Assembly (NCBI GenBank): GCA_019279435.1
Contig: JAAALK010000283.1
Location: 66,322,642-66,386,641 of the forward strand
From: Zizania palustris
Taxonomy: Eukaryota; Streptophyta; Magnoliopsida; Poales; Poaceae
Reading direction: 5' to 3'
DNA: 64,000 nucleotides
The notes below the pieces were generated by a model, which saw nothing but the letters and a program-made list of their open reading frames with translations, had not been told where the DNA came from and ran no database searches. The position numbers were made by a program, and so were the translations under genes. This document shows, piece after piece, positions 34,551 to 45,304 of this stretch. Numbering within the stretch: position 1 is the first letter of the stretch; every line of letters starts with the position of its first letter.

Positions 34551-36002
34551 TATTTATACACACCGGAGGAGTACATGTTTAGATATAGAAGAGTAATGTA
34601 ATGATAAAGTTTAATTTATATTCGTGGAGATGGTGACACACAAAGAGCCAAAAATGAAGTCGGCGTGGAGAGAAGAGGGGAGATAAAAGAAGGGCATGAG
34701 AAAAAGAGAGAGAGAGATGGAGAGAGTGGTCGCATGCATGCTTCGTCCTGACATGTCCAACGGTGGGGCCCGCACCGTCCTTGCGCTGACGTCACGCTAT
34801 TTTTTGGGACTGCTTGCTGCTCAGAGCAATTAGCAATACGACTAAATAAAAAATAGCAAGAGGGTTTTATTTTGATGGAACACCTCTGAATTTGGAATCG
34901 GCCTACGCTTTGAGCCGGTTCGTCAGGGCCACTGTAATGCGACTCCGTTTTTCATAATTGAATTTGGAATGCATTTTTAGTGTTATTCAATTATTTGTCA
35001 TACGTGGGGCTGATATGTGAGACCACCCGAGTCTATGACAATGAGATATGATGTAAATAATTGAACCCATTTCTTAAGGGTGGCAAATCATTAAATTTTC
35101 CTCTCGACACTCGTGACAGTTTTTTAAATATGTATTAGGTTGTCATGCAGTTAAGAATATAATACGGTAAAGAAATTAAAGAAGGTATAGAATTGAAAAA
35201 TAAAATAAAATATGTCTTACATGTCGTAAGTAAGACATCAGGTTATCAAAACATAAGGTATGGATAGAAATTGATTGGATGAGAGTATTATCACAACATC
35301 AAAGGTGGGAATGGAAAATAGTTAGATGTGAGGGGGAGAGAGAAATAAGAGGGGTATATAAAATTTACTTTAAATCTATACTAAGAAATCGGGATTACGA
35401 GTATGGTTTTTGAGATAATATTTTACTAATACGGTAAGATAGGACATCAACTGAGAAATTATGGGTTGAATTGAAATTTCCTGTATAATTTCAAACTACC
35501 TAAACTAGTTTTAGATTATGAAATTCAATACCTATAAAATCTAAAAATAAGTTACTCCCTCGATCTCAAAATATGATATTTTTTACGTTCAAAAGTTATC
35601 AACCCAGTACTTGTAAAATACTTTTATCTCTAAAATATTTATACCTCTAGACATTTTTCTTTATTATTTTATCCAACTACTCCTGGATCTACATTTATAA
35701 GTATTATGTATTTTTTATATGTGACACTGTTAGGGACAGATGTATGTATACTCTAGCTGATGCACAGGACATAGGTACATTTTTATTTTTCACATACTAA
35801 ATCACATTTATATACATGCAGCCAGGAGAACTTAGTTGTCAAAACTTACTAATAATTAAAAACTTAAAAAGTTTGATAGTATTTTGATCAGGGGATCATA
35901 TATTTTCTTACTAGAGAATATATATTACTATTAAATATAATATTGTTTGATAGTGAGAGTGTTATATATTTAATTTATGATATAGCGATAAATATGTGAC
36001 AT
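34551..36002. other. Intergenic, no gene seen
   Basis: AT-rich DNA. A Stowaway-like left end (TACTCCCTCGATCTCAAAAT) lies near 35553 without a clear partner. Short purine-rich runs occur at 34690-34725. No open frame with a motif. Confidence 0.4.
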
Positions 36003-36341
36003 CAGATCGTTTGTTTTCTTTAGTCCAAAATTTAGTTCTATCATATCGAATATTTAAATATTATTTTAGAGTATTAAATGTAGACTATTTACAAAACTCA
36101 TTAATAATCGGTGAATTATTCGTGAGACGGATCTAATGAGCTTAATTACGCCGTGATTTGACAATGTGATGCTACGGTAAACATTTGCTAATCATAGATT
36201 AATTAAGCTTAATAAATTTGTCTCGCGAATAATCCTCGGATTCTGTAATTATTTTTTTAATTGGTTCACATTTAGTCCTTAAAATTAATGTCTAAATATA
36301 AAATATAACACGGACTAAACTTTAGTCCGTCAAACATCACC
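36003..36341. mobile_element. Tourist-like MITE, family T1
   Basis: Shares with 48263-48606 the words ATTAAATGTAGACTATTTA, ACTCATTAATAATCGGTGAA, TTTGACAATGTGATGCTA and GTAAACATTTGCTAATCATA. It ends CAAACATCACC followed by TAA (36342-36344). The left end has decayed, so the start is approximate. Confidence 0.7.
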
Positions 36342-36869
36342 TAAGACTACTGTTGCTATATTTTAAGATGAAGAAAATACAATAAAAAAATACGCAGGAA
36401 ACATCGGATTCTTCGTGTCGTCACTAGCTCGCGTTTCTCATCGTCGAGTATTATTTTGTACTCGCTCCTAATTGCATACTCTGCTTGTGCATCGAGATTT
36501 GGTATTATTTTGTACTCCTATTTAAATCGAGCAGATGCAGGGGACAAGGCAGCATTATGATATGTGTTTAGCCTGATACGGAGGGCAGAATTATACTAAT
36601 ATTTGTTTACTTTAATAATTAATATAATCTACTCCAGTGATTACAGCATCATATGCACGCATGACCACCTGACACTTTTTTTAATACCCTCCTCACATGA
36701 TCCGTATGCATGCATGCACGCAACATTTTCGTCGATTGCTCACTCGCAAGTTCCAAAAAATATTATGTTATGATCACTAAATATAAAAAATGAAATAGTT
36801 ATCACTAATGACTATGGTTGACTGGATCAGCTAGTTTTAGCAATTATGCTATTCACAATGGAATGATGG

Positions 36870-37258
36870 TTTGAGGGAGTGTTTCATGGTATTAATTATC
36901 ATGTCACATCAGATTTTTTGCTGACATGACATTCAATTAATTCAAGGAGTGTTTCATGGTATTAATTATCATGCCATATCAGATTTTTTGCTGACATGAC
37001 ATTCAATTAATGAGGAAAAAGAAAGAAATAATGTCATCACCATGATGTGGTGCTAACCCGTTTTTAAAACGGATGAAACGAAATAAAACACCTATTGAGA
37101 ACTAAATTGTTTCATCAGAGAAAATATTTCATAAGAGCTAGTTACATTTAATTACACTGGTTAGCCTAGAAAATAGTGAATCTCCAATAAGAGAGGGTAT
37201 TTAATTCAGTTGTAAAGCTGATGTACTATTTTTAAAAAGAGTGTTACGAAACACCGTG
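36870..37258 (-). mobile_element. MITE family M2, copy with internal tandem duplication
   Basis: In reverse orientation this matches the MITEs at 42846-43195 and 43950-44280. Shared words include GACATTCAATTAATGAGG, AACCCGTTTTTAAAACGGAT, CTGGTTAGCCTAG and AAGCTGATGTACTATTTT. Its outer end starts GGAGTGTTTCATGGTATTAA at 36877, and this part is repeated 69 bp further on, at 36946. The superfamily is unclear to me. Confidence 0.72.
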
Positions 37259-37549
37259 CATGAGCATAGCTATATAGTAGTGAATAGAAGTGACGAACAG
37301 ACATGATGAGCTGATTAAGCTAATCTCTTGTAGATGATGATCATATATGAGAAGCAGCGCTAATTAACAAGTAGTAGTAAGGAATAGCTAACAGTGACAG
37401 CAAAGAGAAGCAAGAAACAAGGAGAAAATGGAGTGCTCTAGAGCTGCAGATGATGATACCACCATGGATGGAGCTACTAACTAATTAAGCTTGCATGCAT
37501 GCGTGCATGGCTAGTGATGATGAGTAGCTAGCGGTGATGACTAAATTAA
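37259..37549 (-). other. Downstream region of the trihelix gene
   Basis: Follows the stop codon of the trihelix gene on the minus strand and probably includes its 3' untranslated region. No unambiguous polyadenylation signal was identified. Confidence 0.4.
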
Positions 37550-40199
37550 TTAATGGTCGTCATGGCCATGGCTGTCGCCTTCGTCCTCCTGATCGGTCGC
37601 TCTCCCGGTCCTGCCATCGTCGTCGTCCTCGCCGTCGCCATCGTTGCGTGTCCCCTCGTCGCCGTCCTCTGGTCGCCCCTCGTTGCCACCGCCACCGCAT
37701 GTCTCGTTCTGTTCCCCGTCGAACGCGAACCCAGGCGGCCCGGACCGCACGTCGGGGTAGTGGACGACGGCGTCGAGCAGCTCCGAGCTCGCCTTGGGGT
37801 CATCTCCAGCGCCGGCGTTGGCGGCCGCGTAGGAGCCGCCGCCGGAGCGGGAGTAGAGGCGGTCGAGCTCGTCGAAGTATGGGCACGTCTTGGCGTGCGC
37901 CGGGCGCTTCTTGCCGCTCTCCTTTGCCTTGCGGAAGTACTTGTTGATGTTCTCCCACTTCTCCTTGCATCGCTTCGCGCTGCGGCGGTAGCCCGCCGCC
38001 GACATGCGCGCGCTCACCTCCTCCCACAGCGGGCCCTTCAACCCTGGCTCCTGGAACCTGTCCTCCAGCCCCGTGCGCACCCGGATGAGCGCCTCCACCT
38101 CATGCTTCGGCCACCGCGACGAGCTCAGGTGCAGCGCTCCACGCTCCCCGGCCTCGCCGCCGTCGTACGACACCATCTCCTTGCCGACGCCAGCCGCGGC
38201 ACCGTCTTGGCTCATGTCGTCGGCGGCCGGAGCGGGGTTGGCAGCGGGGGGCGGGAGCGTGATGGTCTCGCCGGAGATCTTCTCGAGGTACGCGATGATG
38301 GCGGACTCGCGGGCGGCGGCGCTTGCGCGGTCGGCAGCGCGCGCGGCGGCCTCGCGCGAGAATTTGTCGGCCTCCTGCAGGCGCCACGCTTCGTCGCGGG
38401 CGGCGCGCTCCCGCTCCCTGCGCTCCATGGTGTCGAGGAACTGGCGGTGCAGGCTGTCCTGGTGCTCCATGAGCCTCTGAACCAACCGCTCGAAGAAGGA
38501 GGCCGACGCGCTCAGCTGCTCCTGCCGCCGCCGCTTGCGCTTGCGCCTTGCAGCGTCTGCCGACGGCTGCGGTTGCGGCTGCACCACCGCGGCCGCGTCC
38601 TCCCCGGCCGACGTATCGGACGTGTTCAACTGCGGCGGCTCCGCAGGCCCCGCGCCCGGGAGGTCCGCCATGGTCGGCGCGAGCATGGCATTATCGTCCC
38701 CTGTGAGGCCGGAGCCGGAGCCCGTCTGGGCGCCGCCGCTCCCTGGCTGGTAGATGGCCTCCAGCTCACTGAAGAGCTTGTAGTTGCCGGCGGCCGCGGA
38801 CGCGACAGCGGCATTGTCGTCGCCCTTCTTGAAGTAATTGGCGTGAGCCGGCGGCGCAGGCGACTCCGGCGTAGCGGCCTTCTCCTTGGCGGCCCTCTTG
38901 CTGCTGCTGGCGCTGTGTATGTAGTCGATGTCGAGGGGTCGCCTGCACAAGACAAGAAATCCAAAGAAGCGAACAAAATGTCACCACCACCAGCAGCTTC
39001 GCTAATCTGCAGCAATCCGGCAGCTCTCTGCTAATTTGCAACAAGAAATCGCGGGGCGAAGAAGAGAGAAACGATCGCTCATCTCTGCATGCAACGCCGA
39101 CGCGACCAAATGCGAAGGATGGGTGGCTGCTTTGCCGCTTTTCGCAGGGTGAGGTAATCATCAAGGGGCAAAAGGGGGAGAGGTGAGGAGATGAGAGGAG
39201 AAATGGAGACGAAAAGGTCGTAGCTTGCTGGGAGGAATCGCCATCACAGGCAGCAGAAGCATCAGGTCCCTTGCTGCCTTTCTCAATCATGCCATTATTA
39301 TTGCTCGTCCTCTGCTCCCCTCTCGCGAGCATCCAAAGCAGAGCAGGAAAAAGATCTCATCTTTTTTCTCTCCCCCCTTCTCCGCCATGGATTCCAAGCA
39401 CACGAATTCAACGCAATTACGGCATACTACGTAGAGTACTATATAGGCCGTGGCAGAGGAGGAGGTACCAGGTCGGTTCTTTGATGGACGCTTCCTCGTC
39501 GCCCGGCCACCGGCGAAGCCGGCTCTCGGTGGCCGCCTCGTCGTCGCCTCCGCCGTGAAGCATCATGCCGCTGCCCGCGCCGCCTCCGTCGTTGAGGGCG
39601 TCGTCCGTTCCGCCGCTGCCGCCGCCGCCGTCGACACCCAGCTTGAAGCTCATGGCGGCGGCCAAGAACGGCGGGACGCCCGGAGGGGCAGTGGCGCCGG
39701 ACGCCGCGCTCCCGCCACCAGCCCCAGAGCTCTCCGGCACACCCGCCTCGACGTCCAGCCCCAGATGGTGATGTGGGTGGTGGTGGTGCTGATGCTGCTG
39801 CTGCTGATGTGGCGCCCACCTAACCGGCGGCGGTGGCTGGTGCTTGTGGTGGTGCTGCTCGTGGAAGAGCTGGAGGTGGTGGTGGTGCCCCGCGGCTGCC
39901 GCCTGGTGCAGTAGCTGCTGGGTGAACGGTATCCCCCCGGCGGCCGCGGGTCCCACGCTGCCGAAGTGCGCGAAGTGCGGCGGCATCTGCGGCGGCGCGT
40001 GGTGGTGCTGCGGCAGGGCGTGGTGGTGCAGCGGCTGGTACCTGAACGGCGCGGCCAGCTCCTGGCCCCCAGCCGCCGCAGCCGCCGCGGCAGCAGCAAC
40101 GGCCGCCTGTGCCGGCTGCGGCGGCGCGGACATGGCAAAGGCACCGGGGTCCATCATGAACTGCTGGAACTCGGAGACGCCGCCGTAGCCAGACTGCAT
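37550..40199 (-). CDS. GT-2-type trihelix transcription factor (GTL2-like), two exons
   Basis: Minus strand. Exon 1 is 40199-39469 and exon 2 is 38942-37550. The 526-bp intron has GT and AG ends (donor TG/GTACC, acceptor GTGCAG/G), and the split Trp codon keeps the frame, giving 707 residues. The ATG at 40199 has the context GCCGCC. Visible parts are an Ala-, His- and Gln-rich N-terminus; a shortened remnant of the first trihelix (RRWPGDEEAS near residue 230, NYKLFSELEAIY at 297-308); a basic RRKRKRRR patch (about 376-383), a likely nuclear signal; a charged helical coiled-coil (about 393-466); the complete second trihelix (about 520-607: SRWPKHEVEALI, KGPLWEEVSARM, RSAKRCKEKWENINKYF, CPYFDELDRLY); and an acidic tail. 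GT factors bind GT-box promoter elements in the nucleus. The layout fits GT-2 proteins, closest in my judgement to GTL2/GT2L rather than PETAL LOSS. Confidence 0.9.
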
Positions 40200-40620
40200 G
40201 GCGGCAATGGTCTGTTGTAACCGCAGCTACTGGAACTAGTAGCAGTACTACTCCGGCCTCCTCCTGCTCGCCTGAGCGAGGGGTGGCGCAGTGCGCGCCG
40301 AGGTGAGGTGAAAGTTGAAGTGACTGTTTCCTACTCCCTAGTGGTGGTGTGGACTGGTTTACATGTTGGGGTAACAAAGGGGAAGAAAATGCAGGCAAAA
40401 TTGCAGCTTTGCAAGCGGAGAGGAGTGAATTGGAGCCAGATGTGGTGATGTGGGGGTGAGGAGGAAGAAGAAGCTGGGAGAAGAGGATGAGGGAGGGGAG
40501 GGGTTGGCATTGGCAGAGAGCAGATGTGCTTTATCTGCTGGCTCTTTTCCAAATGGATCCCTGGAAATGCCCATATTTGTAGCCATGCTGCTCTTTATGC
40601 TTATCTTGAATGGATTCTTG
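40200..40620 (-). promoter_or_regulatory. 5' region of the trihelix gene
   Basis: Lies upstream of the trihelix ATG on the minus strand. It is C/T-rich on that strand from about 40250 to 40520, as in a plant leader, and a TATA-like CTACAAATATGG occurs near 40573-40584. The start site is not proven. Confidence 0.35.
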
Positions 40621-42845
40621 CTCTCTCACGAAACCCCTCGTCACTGAACAAAATTATGTGGCACCCCATGCCATATTATTATTTTGACACCGTGAATCTT
40701 GGAAAAAAACTTATCTTTTCATCAAACTTCTTTCTGATATATTTTAATAGCCCCCAAAGTTGTTTATTCTATAGAGCTACAATTCAGGAATTGCAATGTG
40801 ATTTTATGTTAGGTACTGTTTGACAAGGCATTAGATATATGATTTATTGGAGCTAGTCAAATCTAACTATAAGAAATCTTGAATACATTGTTGGGATGGA
40901 TTGAGGGTATTTACTTAAGAAATCTAGTTTTTTATTTTGAATTAAAAATAAAATTTTTGCACAAATTTGAGATGTGATCAACCCATATTTTTCTAGGTGC
41001 TGCTGAAATAACAAATTTGTAAATTCTCCTTAGACAACAGGAAAAGTTTTGGGTCAGATTTGTTTTTCAGTACTTATGTTACCAACACCATCACCTTCTC
41101 TTAGTACGGCTATCTTTCTTTTTTTTTCTGGTCCGACAATTATTTGATTTATAAATTTATTTATTGTGGTAATTCATTGGGAAAGAACGGGAAACATTTA
41201 TTTATGCAGAAATATAACAACTCTTAGGTCGATAAGAAAATTATACTATGCTCTTTGAGGTGGATAATCCTTTGAGTTGGGTAGAATAAGTTATACAAAT
41301 TTAAAAGAGTTATTGGTGGTGAATCTATCACTAACTCACCGTTACTCTTTACAACAAACCAAAACTCCTCCGCTTCAGCTTCACTCATTTTTATTTGTAT
41401 TGCGTTTTTTTAATGTGTAATTTTTTTCATTACAATACACGAGCACTCAGCTAGTCAAATCTAAATATAATATCAATAATTTGAAGGTAAAAATTGCTCC
41501 GTTCATAAAAAATAGCACCTTCTACTTTTTTAGAATTTAAATATAATAACCCGATACTTATAAAAGTATCCATAATATCATTACACTTTATTATTTATTA
41601 CTCTACTTAATCACTTATGGGCCGCACTCACCCATCCCAAGAAGGTTATGGTTGGTTTCTTTTTTATATCATTGATACAAGTATATTTTAATTAGAGTAT
41701 ATTTTTCATATACATGACAATTATAATTAGAGTATGTTTTAAACTTTAAAACATCTTACATTAATTCTGAGATGGAGATGAAGGGAGTATAGCATAAAAT
41801 TTATCAAATCCTGCCAATAATCGACATGTTTTATTTTGGCATCAAAACAATCACACCCTTAATTCATGGAGAAACGTGAGGACTTTGAAGAATCCAAGTT
41901 TGTAGCACTTAAAATAATGGATTAACAAGAGGAGGGGAACGAAAAGGACCTGTCCAAAAAAGGAAAAGGGAAAGAGTAAAAAAAGAAAAGAAAAGGGCGG
42001 GGGTTTGGTAGAGACGATGACGTCAGCGTTGGCACCGGCACCGCACACGTGCCATGCACGTGTGAAGACTGCATGCCGTTTTCTTTTTTTTTTCATTTCT
42101 TTTTTTTTTCTTTCTTTTTTAGCGAGTTTTAGTTCGGACCTAACAGCTAGGAGCCCTAGTTTTCTAGGTGAGGTGTGGCTTCTTAGAAATTGATGAACTT
42201 TAAGACAAGCAAATCATGATGATTTTTTATATCATAATGGTATATGTTATAAGGGTTAATTTTTTTATATCATTACAAATTTTTCTGTTTTGAAATATGC
42301 TATTGATAGTGGTATTTTTCAAAATACTGAAAATTATAATCACAATTTTAAAAAATTCCGATATTATAACCGGCCGAGAAAAAATGTTTTGAGACTAAAT
42401 AAATCTAACTATAGTTAATATTTGATATAAAAATCTATTTTTAATCTCTAAAATAATACTAAAATTTTATAGTACATTCGCCGAAGAGACTGAGTGACTA
42501 CTCAGGGTGGCTAGGAGGTGGCTCCGCAACTGGTTATTACAACGGTTGAGATGGAACACTAATATGCATATAAAATATAATTCTGTTTAATAAACAGAAC
42601 TGTACATCAATTTCAGTTTTAATAAACAAACTCTAGGCTATCATTGCGTAAAGTTACAGCAAAACCAAGTCTGTTTATTTCAGTTTCGAACATTTGTATC
42701 TATTTTTAAAATCTAAAACTATAATGAATTGATCTGAATCTCAATTTAGTTTAAATTGTGAGAAACGGTAGCCATAAAAATTATAAATGAGCTAGAGTCT
42801 ATAAGCTACAAAACATTAACTTCTCTACACTCTTACCGATTAAGA
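40621..42845. other. Intergenic, no gene seen
   Basis: AT-rich. A possible decayed Stowaway-like piece lies between about 41495 (TTGCTCCGTTCATAAAAAAT) and 41790 (GAAGGGAGTATAG). A C/T-rich run occupies 42080-42120. No motif-bearing open frame. Confidence 0.4.
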
Positions 42846-43195
42846 CTATTTATAATGGTGGGTTTCATAACACTGTTTCTTAGAATGATACATCAGCTTT
42901 ACAACTGAATGAAATATCCTCTCTCAGTGGAGAGTTTTATTTCACTATTTCCTAGGCTAACTAGTGTAATTAAATACAACTAGCTCTCGTGAAATATCTC
43001 TCTCTGATGAAACGATTTGGTTTTCAATGGGTGTTTCATTTCATTTCATCCGTCTTAGAAACGGGTTAGCACCATGTTATAGTGATGACACTACTTCATT
43101 CTCTTTCTCATTAATTGAATGTCATTTCAGTAAAAAATCTGATATGACATGATAATTAATGTCATGAAACATCCCATGAAACTCCATCGTGAATA
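42846..43195 (+). mobile_element. MITE family M2
   Basis: Aligns with 43950-44280 in the same orientation and with 36870-37258 in reverse. Shared words are TTTACAACTGAATGAAAT, TTCATCCGTCTTAGAAACGG, TCATTAATTGAATGTCAT and AAAAAATCTGATATGACAT. Ends are approximate (GTTTCATAACACTG and CATGAAACTCC). Confidence 0.7.
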
Positions 43196-43949
43196 GAAGA
43201 TACTCAAATCAGAAAAATATATATATACATGCGGATCGAGACGACGCGAGATCCTTGTTGCAATCGCCCGCCACATCGCAAGGTGGACATGGCTACAGCT
43301 GCTGTGTACGCATCGCGGCGTGGCTGGTTGAAGCCGTTGACCGCCGTACCCGTCGGCACCTCCGTCTGCCGACGTCGGTCGGCAGCCGCAGCACACCAGT
43401 GACACCACTCTGCCCTCGCTCGCCGGCGCCATGCATTTCTTCCTCGATCGTCGGCTCTTCTCTGCGGAGCAGCGCGCTGCATCACGCAGCGTCAACAGTA
43501 GCAGTAGGCTCTAGAGCGATGTTAGATGATGTTAAGAATATGAACCTTAGCCTCCGTTAAATAATTAACTGTGGATTTGAACATGCTTAGATGCATAATT
43601 AGACTAATAATGCATGAAAAAATATGCCTGGCTAGAGCATCACTTGCGCGTGCATGCATGCAGGCCAAGCAAGCAAGCGTCCATGCTTTAGCTCCCCGTC
43701 ACACTTGCCCTTTCTTGTCTTTTTCACCCTCTTCTCCTCTCTTGGAAGTTAATTCGAACCAACAGCCAGCAATTAAATTACTCTCAAATGATCTCTTCTA
43801 ATTAGCTTCCACCCGCGCGCCTAGACGTATTCAATCAACTAATTAATGCGGAGCGTACGTCTAAACCACGTGTCAATACACTCATACATCGTCCAAATAC
43901 AGCAAACTGCAATGGAATGGCTCCGGGTGACACAAGATCTGTTTGCTTC
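43196..43949. other. Intergenic, no gene seen
   Basis: A GC-rich patch at 43230-43500 gives open frames on both strands (for example 43189-43560). None has a motif, and the patch is most simply compositional. Confidence 0.4.
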
Positions 43950-44280
43950 CGGCTAACACTATTTTCTAAAATATCACGTTAGCTTTATAACTGAATGAAA
44001 TACCTTCCCTCAGTAGAGAGTTTCATTTCACTAATTTTTAGGCTAACCAGTGTAATTAAATGCAACTAGCTCTCATGGAAAACCCTCTATCTGATGAAAA
44101 ATTTGACTCTCAATGAGTGTTTTATTTCGTTTCATCCGTCTTAGAAATGGGTTAACATCATATCATGATAATGCTACTATTTCTTTCTCTTTCCTCATTA
44201 ATTGAATGTCATGTTAGCAAAAAATCTGATGTGACATAACACCTCATGAAACCCTTATTAATACCATGAAACAACTATTT
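43950..44280 (+). mobile_element. MITE family M2
   Basis: Same family and orientation as 42846-43195, with scattered differences. Starts near GCTAACACTATTTTC and ends near ACCATGAAACAAC, the mirrored GTTTCATGGT end seen at 36877. Confidence 0.7.
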
Positions 44281-44336
44281 TTTAGAATTAGAAATTGAAA
44301 TAATTCAGATTCTGAATTTAGATAGTAAAAACAGTA

Positions 44337-44585
44337 CTCCCTCCGGTACACAAAACAAGTCGTTTTGGACATGATTTCACATAACAAGGAGCAATTAATT
44401 AGTGTGTACTTTCTATGTTTGCCCTATTAAATATAGTGCAAGAGTAAATATAGCACGAAAAACAAAAAAATAGTACTACTTGAGGGGTATAGTTGTCCAA
44501 AATGCACAATAAAATGCAAAACGACTTGTTTTAGCAACCTCTTAATAGAAGTCTAAAACGACTTGTTTTTGTGTACTAGAGGGAG
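44337..44585. mobile_element. Stowaway-like MITE (249 bp) with TA TSD
   Basis: Flanked by TA (44335-44336 and 44586-44587). The left end is CTCCCTCCGGTACACAAAAC and the right end is the complement, ending TGTACTAGAGGGAG. The subterminal AAGTCGTTTTGG is mirrored by AAACGACTTG. These are Stowaway (Tc1/mariner) features. Confidence 0.88.
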
Positions 44586-44587
44586 TA

Positions 44588-44980
44588 GCTATAAAATATA
44601 AAAGTAAATTAGAATTTAAAACACGTGTCAATTTTTTCGAATTCTCACAAACGAGATAGACAAACTATATAACTACTAAAATGAGCCGTGTTTGCTACTG
44701 AATTTGGATTTAAAACTATTTCGGACGAGTTTAATATTTTTAATATAAGTAGGGAGTAGTATTAAACAGAAGTTATCCAAGCATGGCACTATGTACAGAG
44801 CAGTAGAGTGACAGCTAGCTACAGTCCTATGGGGAAAGGGCCAAAAAAAGGCTAGCTGATGCCACGCTTCCTCTAGTAGCTCCAGCCTCCAGCGACGTAG
44901 CTAGGCCTCGCCAGCTAGCTACAAGGAGGGCTCAGTCAAACTGCAACTAGTACTGGCTAGCTAAGCTCAAAAATTAAAAT
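44588..44980. other. Intergenic, no gene seen
   Basis: Unremarkable AT-rich sequence with TAGCTAGC words. No supported feature. Confidence 0.4.
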
Positions 44981-44983
44981 TAA

Positions 44984-45301
44984 GGGGTGTTTCTATCACC
45001 TCCAATATTTAAATACTATTTTGAAATATTAAATTTAGACTATTTATAAAACTTATTCATAATTGAACAATTATTTGCAAGACAAATCTAATGAGTCTAA
45101 TTATGACATGATTTGATAATGTGATGCAACAGTAAACATTTGCTAATTATGGATTAATTAGGCTTAATAAATTCGTCTTGTGAATTATCCTTCGATTATG
45201 CAATTGTTTTTATAATTATTTCACGTTTAGTCCTTCAAATTGATGTCCAAACATCCGATGTGACACGGGCTAAAATTTAGCCCCATAATCCAAACACCCC
45301 C
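44984..45301. mobile_element. Tourist-like MITE, family T1 (318 bp), TAA TSD
   Basis: Flanked by TAA at 44981-44983 and 45302-45304, with GGGGTGTTT on the left and AAACACCCCC on the right. This is the best-preserved T1 copy and contains GGATTAATTAGGCTTAATAA and AATTCGTCTTGTGAATTA. PIF/Harbinger class by target site and ends. Confidence 0.85.
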
Positions 45302-45304
45302 TAA

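Noticed and set aside
37553..39034. 493-codon open frame on the plus strand opposite the trihelix gene
   Set aside because: It is a GC-rich antisense shadow of exon 2; the minus-strand frame has recognisable domains and correct splice sites.
41490..41790. Possible Stowaway MITE
   Set aside because: Only loosely similar ends and no clear TA duplication on the left; mentioned only in the intergenic entry.
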